DNA of 30,902 nucleotides from Candidatus Fermentibacterota bacterium (GTDB lineage: Bacteria > JAFGKV01): the NCBI GenBank assembly GCA_030620115.1, contig JAUXFG010000034.1, forward strand, positions 1 to 30,902. The letters run 5' to 3'. Below, in pieces: positions 1-7,065 of the stretch (positions within the stretch are counted from its first letter, which is position 1; each line of letters starts with the position of its first letter). A program made the translations under genes and the position numbers. Below the pieces are notes generated by a model that was not told where the DNA came from, searched no databases, and worked only from the letters and a program-made list of their open reading frames with translations.

Positions 1-25
1 AGGAGGCTGATAGAGCGTAACGAAG

Positions 26-60
26 TCCCGCGTCGGACGCGGGATGAGAAGTTCGGGCTA
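26..60. repeat. Truncated copy of the CCCGGACTTCTCA palindromic element
   Basis: A perfect 7-bp stem (TCCCGCG at 26-32, CGCGGGA at 38-44, loop TCGGA) is followed by GATGAGAAGTTCGGGCTA. This matches the right arm of the perfect palindrome at 6903-6953 and the right end of the element inside truA (7736-7920). Only the right arm is present. Just upstream, GAGCGTAACGA (13-23) also matches, in reverse complement, the interior of the truA copy, so this is probably a decayed long copy running off the window edge. Confidence 0.6.
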
Positions 61-76
61 GGCGTGTCTGAATGCG

Positions 77-111
77 TGTCATTCTGAGGGAACGGAGCGA
101 CCGAAGAATCT
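77..111. repeat. Solo half of the 101-bp palindromic element (type a arm)
   Basis: The 35-nt arm begins TGTCATTCTGAGGGAACGG and ends CGAAGAATCT. The same arm occurs in the 101-bp elements at 11581-11681, 14831-14931 and 30400-30500, but here the partner arm is missing. It is followed by a run based on ACATCCA (153-176) that also follows the 14.9-kb copy, so the two loci share a longer composite context. The rest of 1-289 holds no convincing gene. Confidence 0.65.
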
Positions 112-289
112 GGGGGGAGGGGAAAAGGAAATGCGAAGTAAGGGATGGATTGAACATCCAACATCCAACGTCGAATGTGAGGAGGGGGGATTGGGAAGTG
201 AAGGATTGCGCAATCCTTGATTTCGAATTAGGGGAATGATTGAATGGGTGATGGGAATTGATTGAGGTGAACTGCATAAAGGACTACAG

Positions 290-1378
290 ATGGCAGAGAA
301 ACTAAAGGATCGTTTCTTCACTCGGTCTTCTGTCGGTGATATGGCGAAATCCATACGTCGATTCTATCCCGACTTCAACAAGAAGCGATTCTTGGATCTT
401 GTTTTTGACGACTTGGCCGATGAGAGAGAACTGAAAGAAAAGATGCATCACACAGCGATGTGCTTGTACAAAACATTGCCGGAATCCTATGAAGAGGCAT
501 TGAGCATACTGATGAGAGCTGCCCCGTGCGTGAAAGGATTCGATGCTCTCTCATTTCCTGATTATGTTGAGCTATTCGGGATGGAAAATTGGGATTTATC
601 ATTGCCCGCCTTGGTGTTTTTCACGAAGTACTCAACGTCTGAGTTGGCCATTCGCCCGTTTCTTGCCAGAGACCCGGAGAGAGTGATGGCGCATATGCGC
701 GCATGGGCGGAAGACGAAGACCCTCATGTTCGCCGCCTTGCGAGTGAAGGCTGTCGACCCAAGCTCCCATGGGCCAAAGCCTTGCCGGGATTTCGACAGG
801 ATCCAACTCCTATCTTGCCGATTCTGGAAAAGCTCAAGAACGATGAAGCGGAATACGTTCGGAAAAGCGTGGCCAACAACCTCAATGATATCTCCAAGGA
901 CCATCCCGAACTAGTACTGAGCATCTGCGAGCGCTGGTTTGGACACACAAGAAACACCGACTGGATCGTCAAACACGCATGCCGAGGAATGTTGAAGGCA
1001 GGGAACACTCAGGCATTGTTGCTATTCGGCTTCGAAGATCCCGCTCATGTCAGCGTCGAGAATCTATCACTCGATAAAGAGGTGTTACTCATAGGAGAAG
1101 AGCAACGCTTCACATTTGAGATGATGATAAACTCAATGGAGAAATCAAAAGTCAGGTTGGAATTCGGAGTCTATTATGTGAAAGCAAAAGGTGCATCGTC
1201 GCGCAAGATATTCAAAATCACGGAAGATGACTTTGATCCCGGTAGTCATTTTTTCTCCAAGAGACATTCCTTTGAGGACCGTTCTATACGTAGACACTAT
1301 GCCGGCATGCATCATATCTCGATCATCGTGAATGGCGTCGAAAAGGCGAAGGCCTCATTTCTGCTTGGAGGAATATGA
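290..1378 (+). CDS. AlkC/AlkD-type DNA alkylation repair glycosylase
   Basis: Predicted HEAT-like-repeat DNA glycosylase that removes N3- and N7-alkylated bases; cytoplasmic. The diagnostic stretch runs from residue 145 (DPHVRRLASEG) through RPKLPW (156-161) to EYVRKSVANNLNDISKDH (188-205), which is the signature of the COG4335/AlkC branch. About 110 residues after the helical part (from about 255) are beta-rich, matching the Ig-like C-terminal domain known in AlkC proteins. At 362 residues it has the length of AlkC with this extra domain rather than of the shorter AlkD. The ATG at 290 follows AAAGGA (278-283) with six bases between. It overlaps the next gene by one base, so the two are probably translated together. 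The family call is firm; AlkC versus another subgroup is inferred from the motif and the C-terminal domain. Confidence 0.85.
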   Translation: MAEKLKDRFFTRSSVGDMAKSIRRFYPDFNKKRFLDLVFDDLADERELKEKMHHTAMCLYKTLPESYEEALSILMRAAPCVKGFDALSFPDYVELFGMENWDLSLPALVFFTKYSTSELAIRPFLARDPERVMAHMRAWAEDEDPHVRRLASEGCRPKLPWAKALPGFRQDPTPILPILEKLKNDEAEYVRKSVANNLNDISKDHPELVLSICERWFGHTRNTDWIVKHACRGMLKAGNTQALLLFGFEDPAHVSVENLSLDKEVLLIGEEQRFTFEMMINSMEKSKVRLEFGVYYVKAKGASSRKIFKITEDDFDPGSHFFSKRHSFEDRSIRRHYAGMHHISIIVNGVEKAKASFLLGGI

Positions 1379-1710
1379 TGAGGGGACTAACTCTGGTCAT
1401 CTGTATGATGGTTGTTCTTGCTTTCATCTTTGTAGTCGGCTGTTCCAAACAGCAGGCGGATCCGGATGATATCTTCCCCATCTTGAAAGCCACTGATCAG
1501 GCAAATGTCATGAAGTGCCTGGCGAATCAACACACGCTCAGATCTGCCATAACCATGTACAGAATTGCTCATAACGGTGCAAACCCGAGTTCACTCTATG
1601 ATCTTGTTCCCCGGTACATCCGCGCAGTTCCGGAATGCCCAAGTGGCGGTGCATACGACTACGACGAAACCACTGGCGCCGTGAGCTGCCCCAGTGGGCA
1701 CAATCAATGA
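1378..1710 (+). CDS. Small lipoprotein with a pseudopilin-like body
   Basis: A 110-residue protein with a hydrophobic N-terminus ending in a lipobox (VVGC, Cys near residue 22), so it is a predicted lipoprotein. The remainder (about 45-110) resembles the C-terminal part of type II/IV pseudopilins: CLANQHTLRSAITMYRIAH, then P-SSLYDLVPRYI, then a CPSGG...CPSGH pair of cysteines. No prepilin peptidase site is present, so the usual N-terminal pilin helix has been replaced by a lipoprotein signal. Two adjacent ATGs exist (1375, 1378). GGAGG at 1367-1371 lies three bases from the first and six from the second, so 1378 is preferred. It is coupled to the upstream alkylation-repair gene, whose stop overlaps the start. 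Function unknown. Confidence 0.75.
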   Translation: MRGLTLVICMMVVLAFIFVVGCSKQQADPDDIFPILKATDQANVMKCLANQHTLRSAITMYRIAHNGANPSSLYDLVPRYIRAVPECPSGGAYDYDETTGAVSCPSGHNQ

Positions 1711-1892
1711 TGAGCTATTGAGCCGGGAGCCGTTGAGCTGAAGGATCGGGCACGGACCGGCGGACAACGACCTCGACTCGTGAAGTATCCGGATTAACCA
1801 ACATTCGAGCATTCGGGCTACCCCTGCCGCTCTATCCGCCTATATTGTGCCGATCAAAGATCGGTTCAAGCGATCATTCCAGGGAGGGTGAT

Positions 1893-3722
1893 GTGGAACA
1901 ATGGCGATCACATGCGGTTGGTGGACTCCGCAAGAAGCACGCGGGCCAGCATGTGAGACTCTGTGGGTGGATACATACGAAGCGGGAACATGGCGACCTT
2001 GTTTTTGTGCTCTTGCGTGACAGGGAAGGAACACTCCAGGTCAGCATCCAACGAACCGAGGAGAAAAAGGAGCTGTGGGCCACCGCCAGGGATTTGAGGC
2101 CGGAATTCTGTATACAAGTGGAAGGCAAGGTGCATCTCAGGCCCCCCGATGCGGTGAATCCTGATATGAAAACGGGCGAAGTTGAGCTAATCCCCACGGC
2201 TGTCACCATACTGAATGAATGTAAGCTGCTGCCCTTCCCGATCAATAAGGAAACGGACATTTCTGAGGAGCTTGCACTCAAGTATCGCTACCTGGAGATG
2301 AGAAAGCCCACGCTGGCGCGGACGATTCGGCTGCGCCACAATCTCGTCCTGTTCATCAGGAATCTCATGAACGACATGGGCTTCATAGAGGTGGAGACAC
2401 CTCTTCTTACCAGAAGCACCCCTGAAGGAGCCCGGGATTTTCTGGTTCCGAGTAGAGTCTATCCTGGGAAGTTCTTCGCCCTCCCTCAATCCCCCCAACA
2501 GTACAAAGAGCTCCTGATGGTGGGGGGAGTCGAGCGGTACTTCCAATTCGCCAGATGTCTGAGGGATGAGGATGCCCGGGCCGACAGACAAGCCGAGCAT
2601 ACGCAGCTCGACTTGGAGATGAGTTTCGTGGATACCGACGACATAATCGCTATACTGGAGAAAATCTTCGTAAGCGCGGCCGAACGATTCAGCGATCTCA
2701 CGATCAAGGAAAAGCCAATCCCTAGACTCACCTATCAGTATGTCATGGATACCTATGGAAGCGACAAACCGGACCTTCGGTTCGGCATGGAATTGATCGA
2801 TCTAGCTGGTGCGTTCACCGCATGTGAGCTTGTGCCTCTGAAGGAAGCTGCCACCAGACAGGATCAGACCCTCAGGGGAATGGTCATTCCGAAGGGAGGC
2901 CTCTGGTCGAGAAGAGAACTCGATCAGCTCAAGGAACTCCCCGAGAAGCTCGCGGGTACGGGAATCGCATGGGTCGCCTATAAGGCTGGCCAAGTTCGCG
3001 GGAGTTCCATCAAGCGAATCCTGGATGAACAAACCATGGCGGTCTTGGAGAAGTTGGCCTCACCAGGGCCTGACGACCTTCTCCTTTTTGCCGGTGGACC
3101 ATGGAAGCCCACGGTAGAGTTCCTTGGCAGAGTACGGACCCACATGGCAAACAAGCTTGACTTGATTGACAAGAGCATGCTTGCCTTCCTTTTCGTCGTC
3201 GATTTTCCACAGTTCGAATGGAATCCCGTTCAGAACAGATTAGATCCTGTGCATCACATGTTTGTGCTGCCCAAGAAAGAGCATATCCCACTGCTTGACA
3301 GTGAACCCCTTTCGGTGCTCAGCACCCAGATGGATGCAGTATGCAACGGGTTCGAGCTCTGCTCAGGCAGTCTCCGAAATCATCAACGCGAGCTTCAAGT
3401 CAAGATCATGAAGCTCATTGGTATCAGTGAGCAGGAAGGCATTGAGAAGTTCGGGCACCTTCTCAATGCTCTCGAGTTCGGCGCCCCTCCTCACGGGGGC
3501 GCAGCACCGGGACTCGACAGATTGCTCATGGTGTTACAAGGCACGGAACGGATGTCCGACGTCGTCGCATTCCCGAAGACGTATAGTGGCCGAGATCTTC
3601 TGATGGATGCGCCGGCGAGTGTCGATCAGTCGCAACTCGACGATCTTCATTTGGCCATAGTTGCCAGCGATACTCGGGGAAGTTCCGACTGTGATAAGGG
3701 GGATGGGTCTACTGAGTCATAG
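1893..3722 (+). CDS. aspS: Aspartyl-tRNA synthetase, possibly non-discriminating
   Basis: Class II aminoacyl-tRNA synthetase charging tRNA(Asp) with aspartate, cytoplasmic. The N-terminal OB-fold anticodon domain (CGWIHTKREHG, about 24-34) is followed by motif 2 (RCLRDEDARADRQ), a bacterial GAD insertion and motif 3 (GAPPHGGAAPGLDRL). Length 609 aa is normal for the bacterial type. The open frame extends upstream to a TTG at 1845, but AGGGAGG (1881-1887) sits five bases before GTG 1893, and homology also starts there, so 1893 is chosen. The anticodon-domain residue that is Leu in discriminating enzymes (E. coli L30) is His here (H33), as in non-discriminating enzymes that also charge tRNA(Asn). 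The second known determinant is ambiguous. The 'HHPF' motif reads HHMF. Confidence 0.96.
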   Translation: MEQWRSHAVGGLRKKHAGQHVRLCGWIHTKREHGDLVFVLLRDREGTLQVSIQRTEEKKELWATARDLRPEFCIQVEGKVHLRPPDAVNPDMKTGEVELIPTAVTILNECKLLPFPINKETDISEELALKYRYLEMRKPTLARTIRLRHNLVLFIRNLMNDMGFIEVETPLLTRSTPEGARDFLVPSRVYPGKFFALPQSPQQYKELLMVGGVERYFQFARCLRDEDARADRQAEHTQLDLEMSFVDTDDIIAILEKIFVSAAERFSDLTIKEKPIPRLTYQYVMDTYGSDKPDLRFGMELIDLAGAFTACELVPLKEAATRQDQTLRGMVIPKGGLWSRRELDQLKELPEKLAGTGIAWVAYKAGQVRGSSIKRILDEQTMAVLEKLASPGPDDLLLFAGGPWKPTVEFLGRVRTHMANKLDLIDKSMLAFLFVVDFPQFEWNPVQNRLDPVHHMFVLPKKEHIPLLDSEPLSVLSTQMDAVCNGFELCSGSLRNHQRELQVKIMKLIGISEQEGIEKFGHLLNALEFGAPPHGGAAPGLDRLLMVLQGTERMSDVVAFPKTYSGRDLLMDAPASVDQSQLDDLHLAIVASDTRGSSDCDKGDGSTES

Positions 3723-3751
3723 TTGACTATGCCTCGTCAACTATGTAAACT
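3718..3751. promoter_or_regulatory. 10-bp inverted repeat at the aspS stop, overlapping a possible promoter
   Basis: CATAGTTGAC (3718-3727) and GTCAACTATG (3736-3745) form a perfect 10-bp inverted repeat with an 8-nt loop, beginning at the aspS stop codon. No T-run follows, so it is not a classical intrinsic terminator. TTGACT (3723-3728), 17 bases and TAAACT (3746-3751) read as a sigma70-like promoter for the M23 gene at 3809. The hairpin would then overlap the -35 box, as an operator might. Both readings rest on pattern only. Confidence 0.35.
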
Positions 3752-3808
3752 TGAATCCCATCTATATGTAAGAGTGGCTCTCTTAGAAATCACCATTGGA
3801 AAAATGCT

Positions 3809-4645
3809 ATGAAATATGGATATAGATCATTGAAGACATATGCTGTGATGCTCCTCCTATTCCTTTCCGCCGTCCTGGGATTCTACTCCCTCGGAAGGCG
3901 CGTCAGCCAATATGAGATTGACAGGCTTTCCTGGGAGCAACAGGCGCATGAGACCCAATTCAAGGCCGTGGAAGTCAAGATCGAAGAACTGTCGCAACAG
4001 ATCGAGAACCTCAACAAGAATGATGCGGCTCTGCGGCGTACGGTGGGCCTCGATCAGATTCCGGACGAAGTCTACCAGGTAGGCATTGGAGGTCGCGAGA
4101 AAATATGGCCTACCCAGCCTTCCCCCGCAAAGGAAGCGTGGGAACGGCTCGACAAGATCTCCCGGGGTATCTCGTTGCTCAGGACAAATCTCGAGGAAGC
4201 AGAACGCAAGGCAACAGAGAATGCCGAATTCCTGAGTCGGATTCCCTCCATCTCACCAGTGCCCGGAGGTCTGATCAATAGCAGATTCGGCATGCGTATT
4301 CATCCCATCTACGGCGTCGAGGCTATGCACGAGGGCGTTGATTTGGCGGCCAAAGAGGGTACGCCTATCATCGCCTCGGCAGACGGAGTAGTCACCTTCA
4401 ACGGGAACTACGGCGGCTATGGGCGCATGATCGAGATCGATCATGGAAACGGCATAGTCACCCGTTACGCACACAATCGGATCAACAAGGTCCGGGTAGG
4501 CCAACGCGTGACCCGCAGTCAGATCGTGGCCTTAGTCGGATCCACAGGCATCACCACGGCGAGCCATCTTCATTATGAGGTGCGCCGTGACGGAAAACCC
4601 GTGGATCCCCTTCCCTATATTCTCCCAGGAGCCATTGTGGACTAG
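3809..4645 (+). CDS. M23 (LytM-type) peptidoglycan endopeptidase, membrane-anchored
   Basis: Predicted zinc endopeptidase cutting peptide cross-links of peptidoglycan, anchored in the inner membrane with the catalytic domain in the periplasm. Residues 11-28 form one membrane segment. Residues about 33-75 and 110-142 look like coiled coil. The M23 domain starts near 155 (GMRIHPIYG). Zinc ligands are seen as His174 and Asp178 (HEGVD) and His255 (HLHYEV), and the likely catalytic histidines are 222 and 253. All are present, so the enzyme is probably active, unlike EnvC/NlpD-type activators that lose them. The start at ATG 3809 has only a weak GGA (3798-3800). It stands alone between aspS and the DUF523 group. 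Confidence 0.9.
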   Translation: MKYGYRSLKTYAVMLLLFLSAVLGFYSLGRRVSQYEIDRLSWEQQAHETQFKAVEVKIEELSQQIENLNKNDAALRRTVGLDQIPDEVYQVGIGGREKIWPTQPSPAKEAWERLDKISRGISLLRTNLEEAERKATENAEFLSRIPSISPVPGGLINSRFGMRIHPIYGVEAMHEGVDLAAKEGTPIIASADGVVTFNGNYGGYGRMIEIDHGNGIVTRYAHNRINKVRVGQRVTRSQIVALVGSTGITTASHLHYEVRRDGKPVDPLPYILPGAIVD

Positions 4646-4709
4646 AGGCTTGCGCAAGAATAGCTCACCATTTTGACTCCCTATCTTGGATGGCAGTTGC
4701 TGGATGCTT

Positions 4710-4786
4710 GATGCTGGTTGCTGGATACTGGAAGGAAAGGACGAAGCAGATGCTCCGCCAGCAACCAGTAACCAGCAACCAGCATC
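4710..4786. repeat. Long inverted repeat (22-bp arms) in front of the DUF523 gene
   Basis: The left arm 4710-4731 (GATGCTGGTTGCTGG...) and right arm 4765-4786 (...CCAGCAACCAGCATC) are reverse complements with one mismatch in 22, separated by 33 bases. The arms are built from a degenerate TGGATGCTGG/CCAGCAACCAG repeat. An open frame runs through it into DUF523, but the composition and the palindrome argue that it is a non-coding repeat in the leader of 4818-5303. Confidence 0.6.
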
Positions 4787-4817
4787 GCGTAATCCTCGAT
4801 CCGGCGTTCAACGGTTG

Positions 4818-5303
4818 ATGGCGGCAGGTCCGGGGCCTGTGCTTGTGAGCGCATGTCTCCTGGGCTTCTCATGTAGATATGATGGCTGCATATTGCAGCC
4901 CGATTCCCAACTTCCGGCCATCATAAGGGAATACTTCACGCTGATACCCGTCTGTCCAGAACAGATGGGTGGTCTTCCTACGCCCCGTGTACCCTCAGAG
5001 ATCATATCAGGGAACGGATATGACGTGCTTCAGGGAGCTTCCAGGCTTTGCAATCTGGAGGGCAGAAATGTGACGGAATCCTTCCTGCGAGGAGCTCGTG
5101 AAGCCATCTTGGTTGCCCGAATCTGCGGTTGCCGAACGGCAATCATGAAAGAACGAAGCCCATCATGTGGCGTTCACCATGTGGTAAAGAACGGAGAAAC
5201 GGTGAGTGGTCCGGGAGTCAGCACCGCGGCTCTGTTGAAAGCCGGTGTTGCTGTTTTCAGCAGCGACGACGTCGCGCTCTGGGAGAGGCGGCCCCTCACA
5301 TGA
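4818..5303 (+). CDS. DUF523 family protein
   Basis: A 161-residue DUF523 protein of unknown biochemical role. Visible family marks are VSACLLGFSCRYDG near the N-terminus, CPEQMGGLPTPRVPSEI in the middle and KERSPSCG towards the end; the conserved cysteines suggest metal or cofactor binding. The frame is open from TTG 4686, but the extra 44 codons are the palindromic repeat 4710-4786 and do not match the family, whereas MAAGPGPVLVSACLLG at ATG 4818 begins where the family begins. Its stop overlaps the start of the next gene (ATGA at 5300-5303), so the two are coupled. Confidence 0.85.
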   Translation: MAAGPGPVLVSACLLGFSCRYDGCILQPDSQLPAIIREYFTLIPVCPEQMGGLPTPRVPSEIISGNGYDVLQGASRLCNLEGRNVTESFLRGAREAILVARICGCRTAIMKERSPSCGVHHVVKNGETVSGPGVSTAALLKAGVAVFSSDDVALWERRPLT

Positions 5304-6649
5304 AAACTCCATCGTCGCTCTTGTGCCATGGAGGCTTCTCGGCACATCTCCAATGTCCGGAACGCGACACCCTTCATCCGGGAAATCTCCATTGGTTGCA
5401 ACGTCTTTCCGGTCTCTTCCTTGCCCTCTTTTGGGTCACCACGGCATCGGCATCGTCGCTCCTGGTGCCTATGGACGAACCGCAACGGGATCACCTGCGA
5501 GCGTACGGACTCGCCTACCGTATTCTCGAATTCGGCGGGGAGGTCGAATGGTTGCTCAATTACCGGGGAGGTTCATTCCTTCTGAGCGAGAACGACCAGA
5601 CCAAACGTGAAGCCCTTGTCTATGGCGTGACTGTAGTCTCTTTGGATGCGGGCACGGTTTCAGGCCTTCGTACGGAGTTGGCCGCCGGCAACAAAAAATC
5701 CATCCTTCTCGAAAAGGCACCTATAATTGCCGTGTACTGCCCCCCGTCTGCCGAGCCATGGGATGATGCCGTGCGTTTGGCATTGGAATATGCGCGAATT
5801 CCCTATGATACGGTCTGGGACAGCGAAATCCTGGCAGGGGGGCTCGAGAAATATGACTGGCTCCATCTGCACCACGAGGATTTTACGGGCCAGTACGGGA
5901 AATTCTATGCCACATTCGGGCAGGCTCAGTGGTACCGCACCAGAAAGGCCCAGTATGAGGCTGATGCGGCAGCTGCCGGTTTTTCGAAGGTCTCAGCACA
6001 TAAGGGGGCTGTTGCCCTGGTCATCAGGCACTATGTTGAAGAGGGAGGCTTCCTATTCGCCATGTGCAGCGCTACTGACACAATCGATATAAGCCTCTCC
6101 GCACTGAAAACCGATATCGTGCATGAGGTATTTGACGGTGATCCAGTAGCCCCGGGCCATCAGAAGGCACTTGACTACTCGAGGACTTTGGCGTTCACTG
6201 GGTTCCGGGTCTTTCCAAACCCTTTGGTCTATGAGTTCTCTGACATTGACACCACGCCGGAACGAACACGAGTTCCTCGAGAGTTGGACTACTTTCGCCT
6301 CTTCGACTTCTCGGCACAGTTCGATCCGGTCCCGTGCATGCTGACACAGTGCCACGTGCGATTCGTCAAGGGTTTCATGGGTCAGACAACAGGCTACAAT
6401 GCGAGGATGCTCAAGGCTGATGTAATAAGGTTAGGCGAGACTCCGAAGACGAATGAGGTGAAATACCTCCATGGAAATCTTGGGAAGGGGACGTTTACTT
6501 TTCTTGGAGGACATGATCCGGAGGATTATCAGCATCTGGTGGGAGATCCTCCAACTGATCTGAACCTGAAGCGAAATTCCCCCGGATATAGATTGATACT
6601 CAACAATGTCCTGTTCCCTGCTGCACGCAAGCAGGAACGCAAGACATGA
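5300..6649 (+). CDS. Secreted conserved protein of the family often labelled 'asparagine synthetase B'
   Basis: A 449-residue protein matching, from memory, a highly conserved family in Bacteroidota and related phyla that databases often call asparagine synthetase B. The family blocks are clear: SSLLVPMDEPQRDHL, LLNYRGGSFLL, WLHLHHEDFTGQYGKFY, FAMCSATDTIDI, VKGFMGQTTGY, TFLGGHDPEDYQHLVG and SPGYRLILNNVLFPAARK. No N-terminal Cys glutaminase and no PP-loop (SGGxDS) are present, so the asparagine synthetase name is not supported by sequence. A hydrophobic segment near residues 34-51 (LSGLFLALFWVTTASAS) looks like a late signal peptide, so the protein is probably exported; the true start may be internal. 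The GHDPED and HHED clusters could bind metal. Coupled to DUF523 and followed 26 bases later by a zinc-ribbon gene. Function unknown. Confidence 0.8.
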   Translation: MKTPSSLLCHGGFSAHLQCPERDTLHPGNLHWLQRLSGLFLALFWVTTASASSLLVPMDEPQRDHLRAYGLAYRILEFGGEVEWLLNYRGGSFLLSENDQTKREALVYGVTVVSLDAGTVSGLRTELAAGNKKSILLEKAPIIAVYCPPSAEPWDDAVRLALEYARIPYDTVWDSEILAGGLEKYDWLHLHHEDFTGQYGKFYATFGQAQWYRTRKAQYEADAAAAGFSKVSAHKGAVALVIRHYVEEGGFLFAMCSATDTIDISLSALKTDIVHEVFDGDPVAPGHQKALDYSRTLAFTGFRVFPNPLVYEFSDIDTTPERTRVPRELDYFRLFDFSAQFDPVPCMLTQCHVRFVKGFMGQTTGYNARMLKADVIRLGETPKTNEVKYLHGNLGKGTFTFLGGHDPEDYQHLVGDPPTDLNLKRNSPGYRLILNNVLFPAARKQERKT

Positions 6650-6675
6650 GGCCCTGTTCTTGGAGGAGGTGATTT

Positions 6676-6861
6676 ATGGTGGAAGGATCTTATCCAGAGT
6701 GCCTCAAGTGCCATCTCGGAGTGCTCATTCCCCTTTCTGATTACGGTCGTGATGGGGCGAGCGTGATGTATAAGGCCTGGGTATGCACGAATCCCTCTTG
6801 CGGTTTCTACTTCCGGATCGACAAAGGAGAGATAAGTAGAGGCAGCTTGCCGCCGGAATAG
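6676..6861 (+). CDS. Small zinc-ribbon protein
   Basis: A 61-residue protein with two Cys pairs, Cys9-x2-Cys12 and Cys37-x4-Cys42, consistent with one zinc ribbon. There is no signal peptide. A very strong ribosome site (GGAGGAGGTGA, 6662-6672) precedes ATG 6676, which supports a real gene despite its size. It lies 26 bases after the preceding secreted protein and is probably the last gene of that operon. No specific family recognised. Confidence 0.7.
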   Translation: MVEGSYPECLKCHLGVLIPLSDYGRDGASVMYKAWVCTNPSCGFYFRIDKGEISRGSLPPE

Positions 6862-6902
6862 GCCCCCGGCAAAGGCGACATCCTCGATTCTTTCCAAACG
6901 CC

Positions 6903-6953
6903 TAACCCGGACTTCTCATCCCGCGGCGGACGCGGGATGAGAAGTCCGGGTTA
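6903..6953. repeat. Perfect 23-bp palindrome (short copy of the CCCGGACTTCTCA element)
   Basis: The arm 6903-6925 (TAACCCGGACTTCTCATCC...) is repeated exactly in reverse complement at 6931-6953, with loop GCGGA. The tips TAaCCCGGA...TCCGGGtTA match the ends of the element inserted in truA (7736-7920) and the partial copy at 26-60. No T-run follows. The 204-base gap between the zinc-ribbon gene and truA otherwise holds only small hairpins such as CCTCT/AGAGG at 7023-7036. Confidence 0.8.
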
Positions 6954-7065
6954 AGTCCGGAAGGAGATCATGTCATCCCGGATAGCGCGGATGTCTCGCG
7001 CGTGCTTGATGCCAACAATGAGCCTCTTTTCAGAGGGGATTCCCCCGTTTTCGTGTGAGTGAACC

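Noticed and set aside
5300-6649. Asparagine synthetase function
   Set aside because: No N-terminal Cys amidotransferase domain and no PP-loop ATP site are visible; the name is probably inherited annotation.
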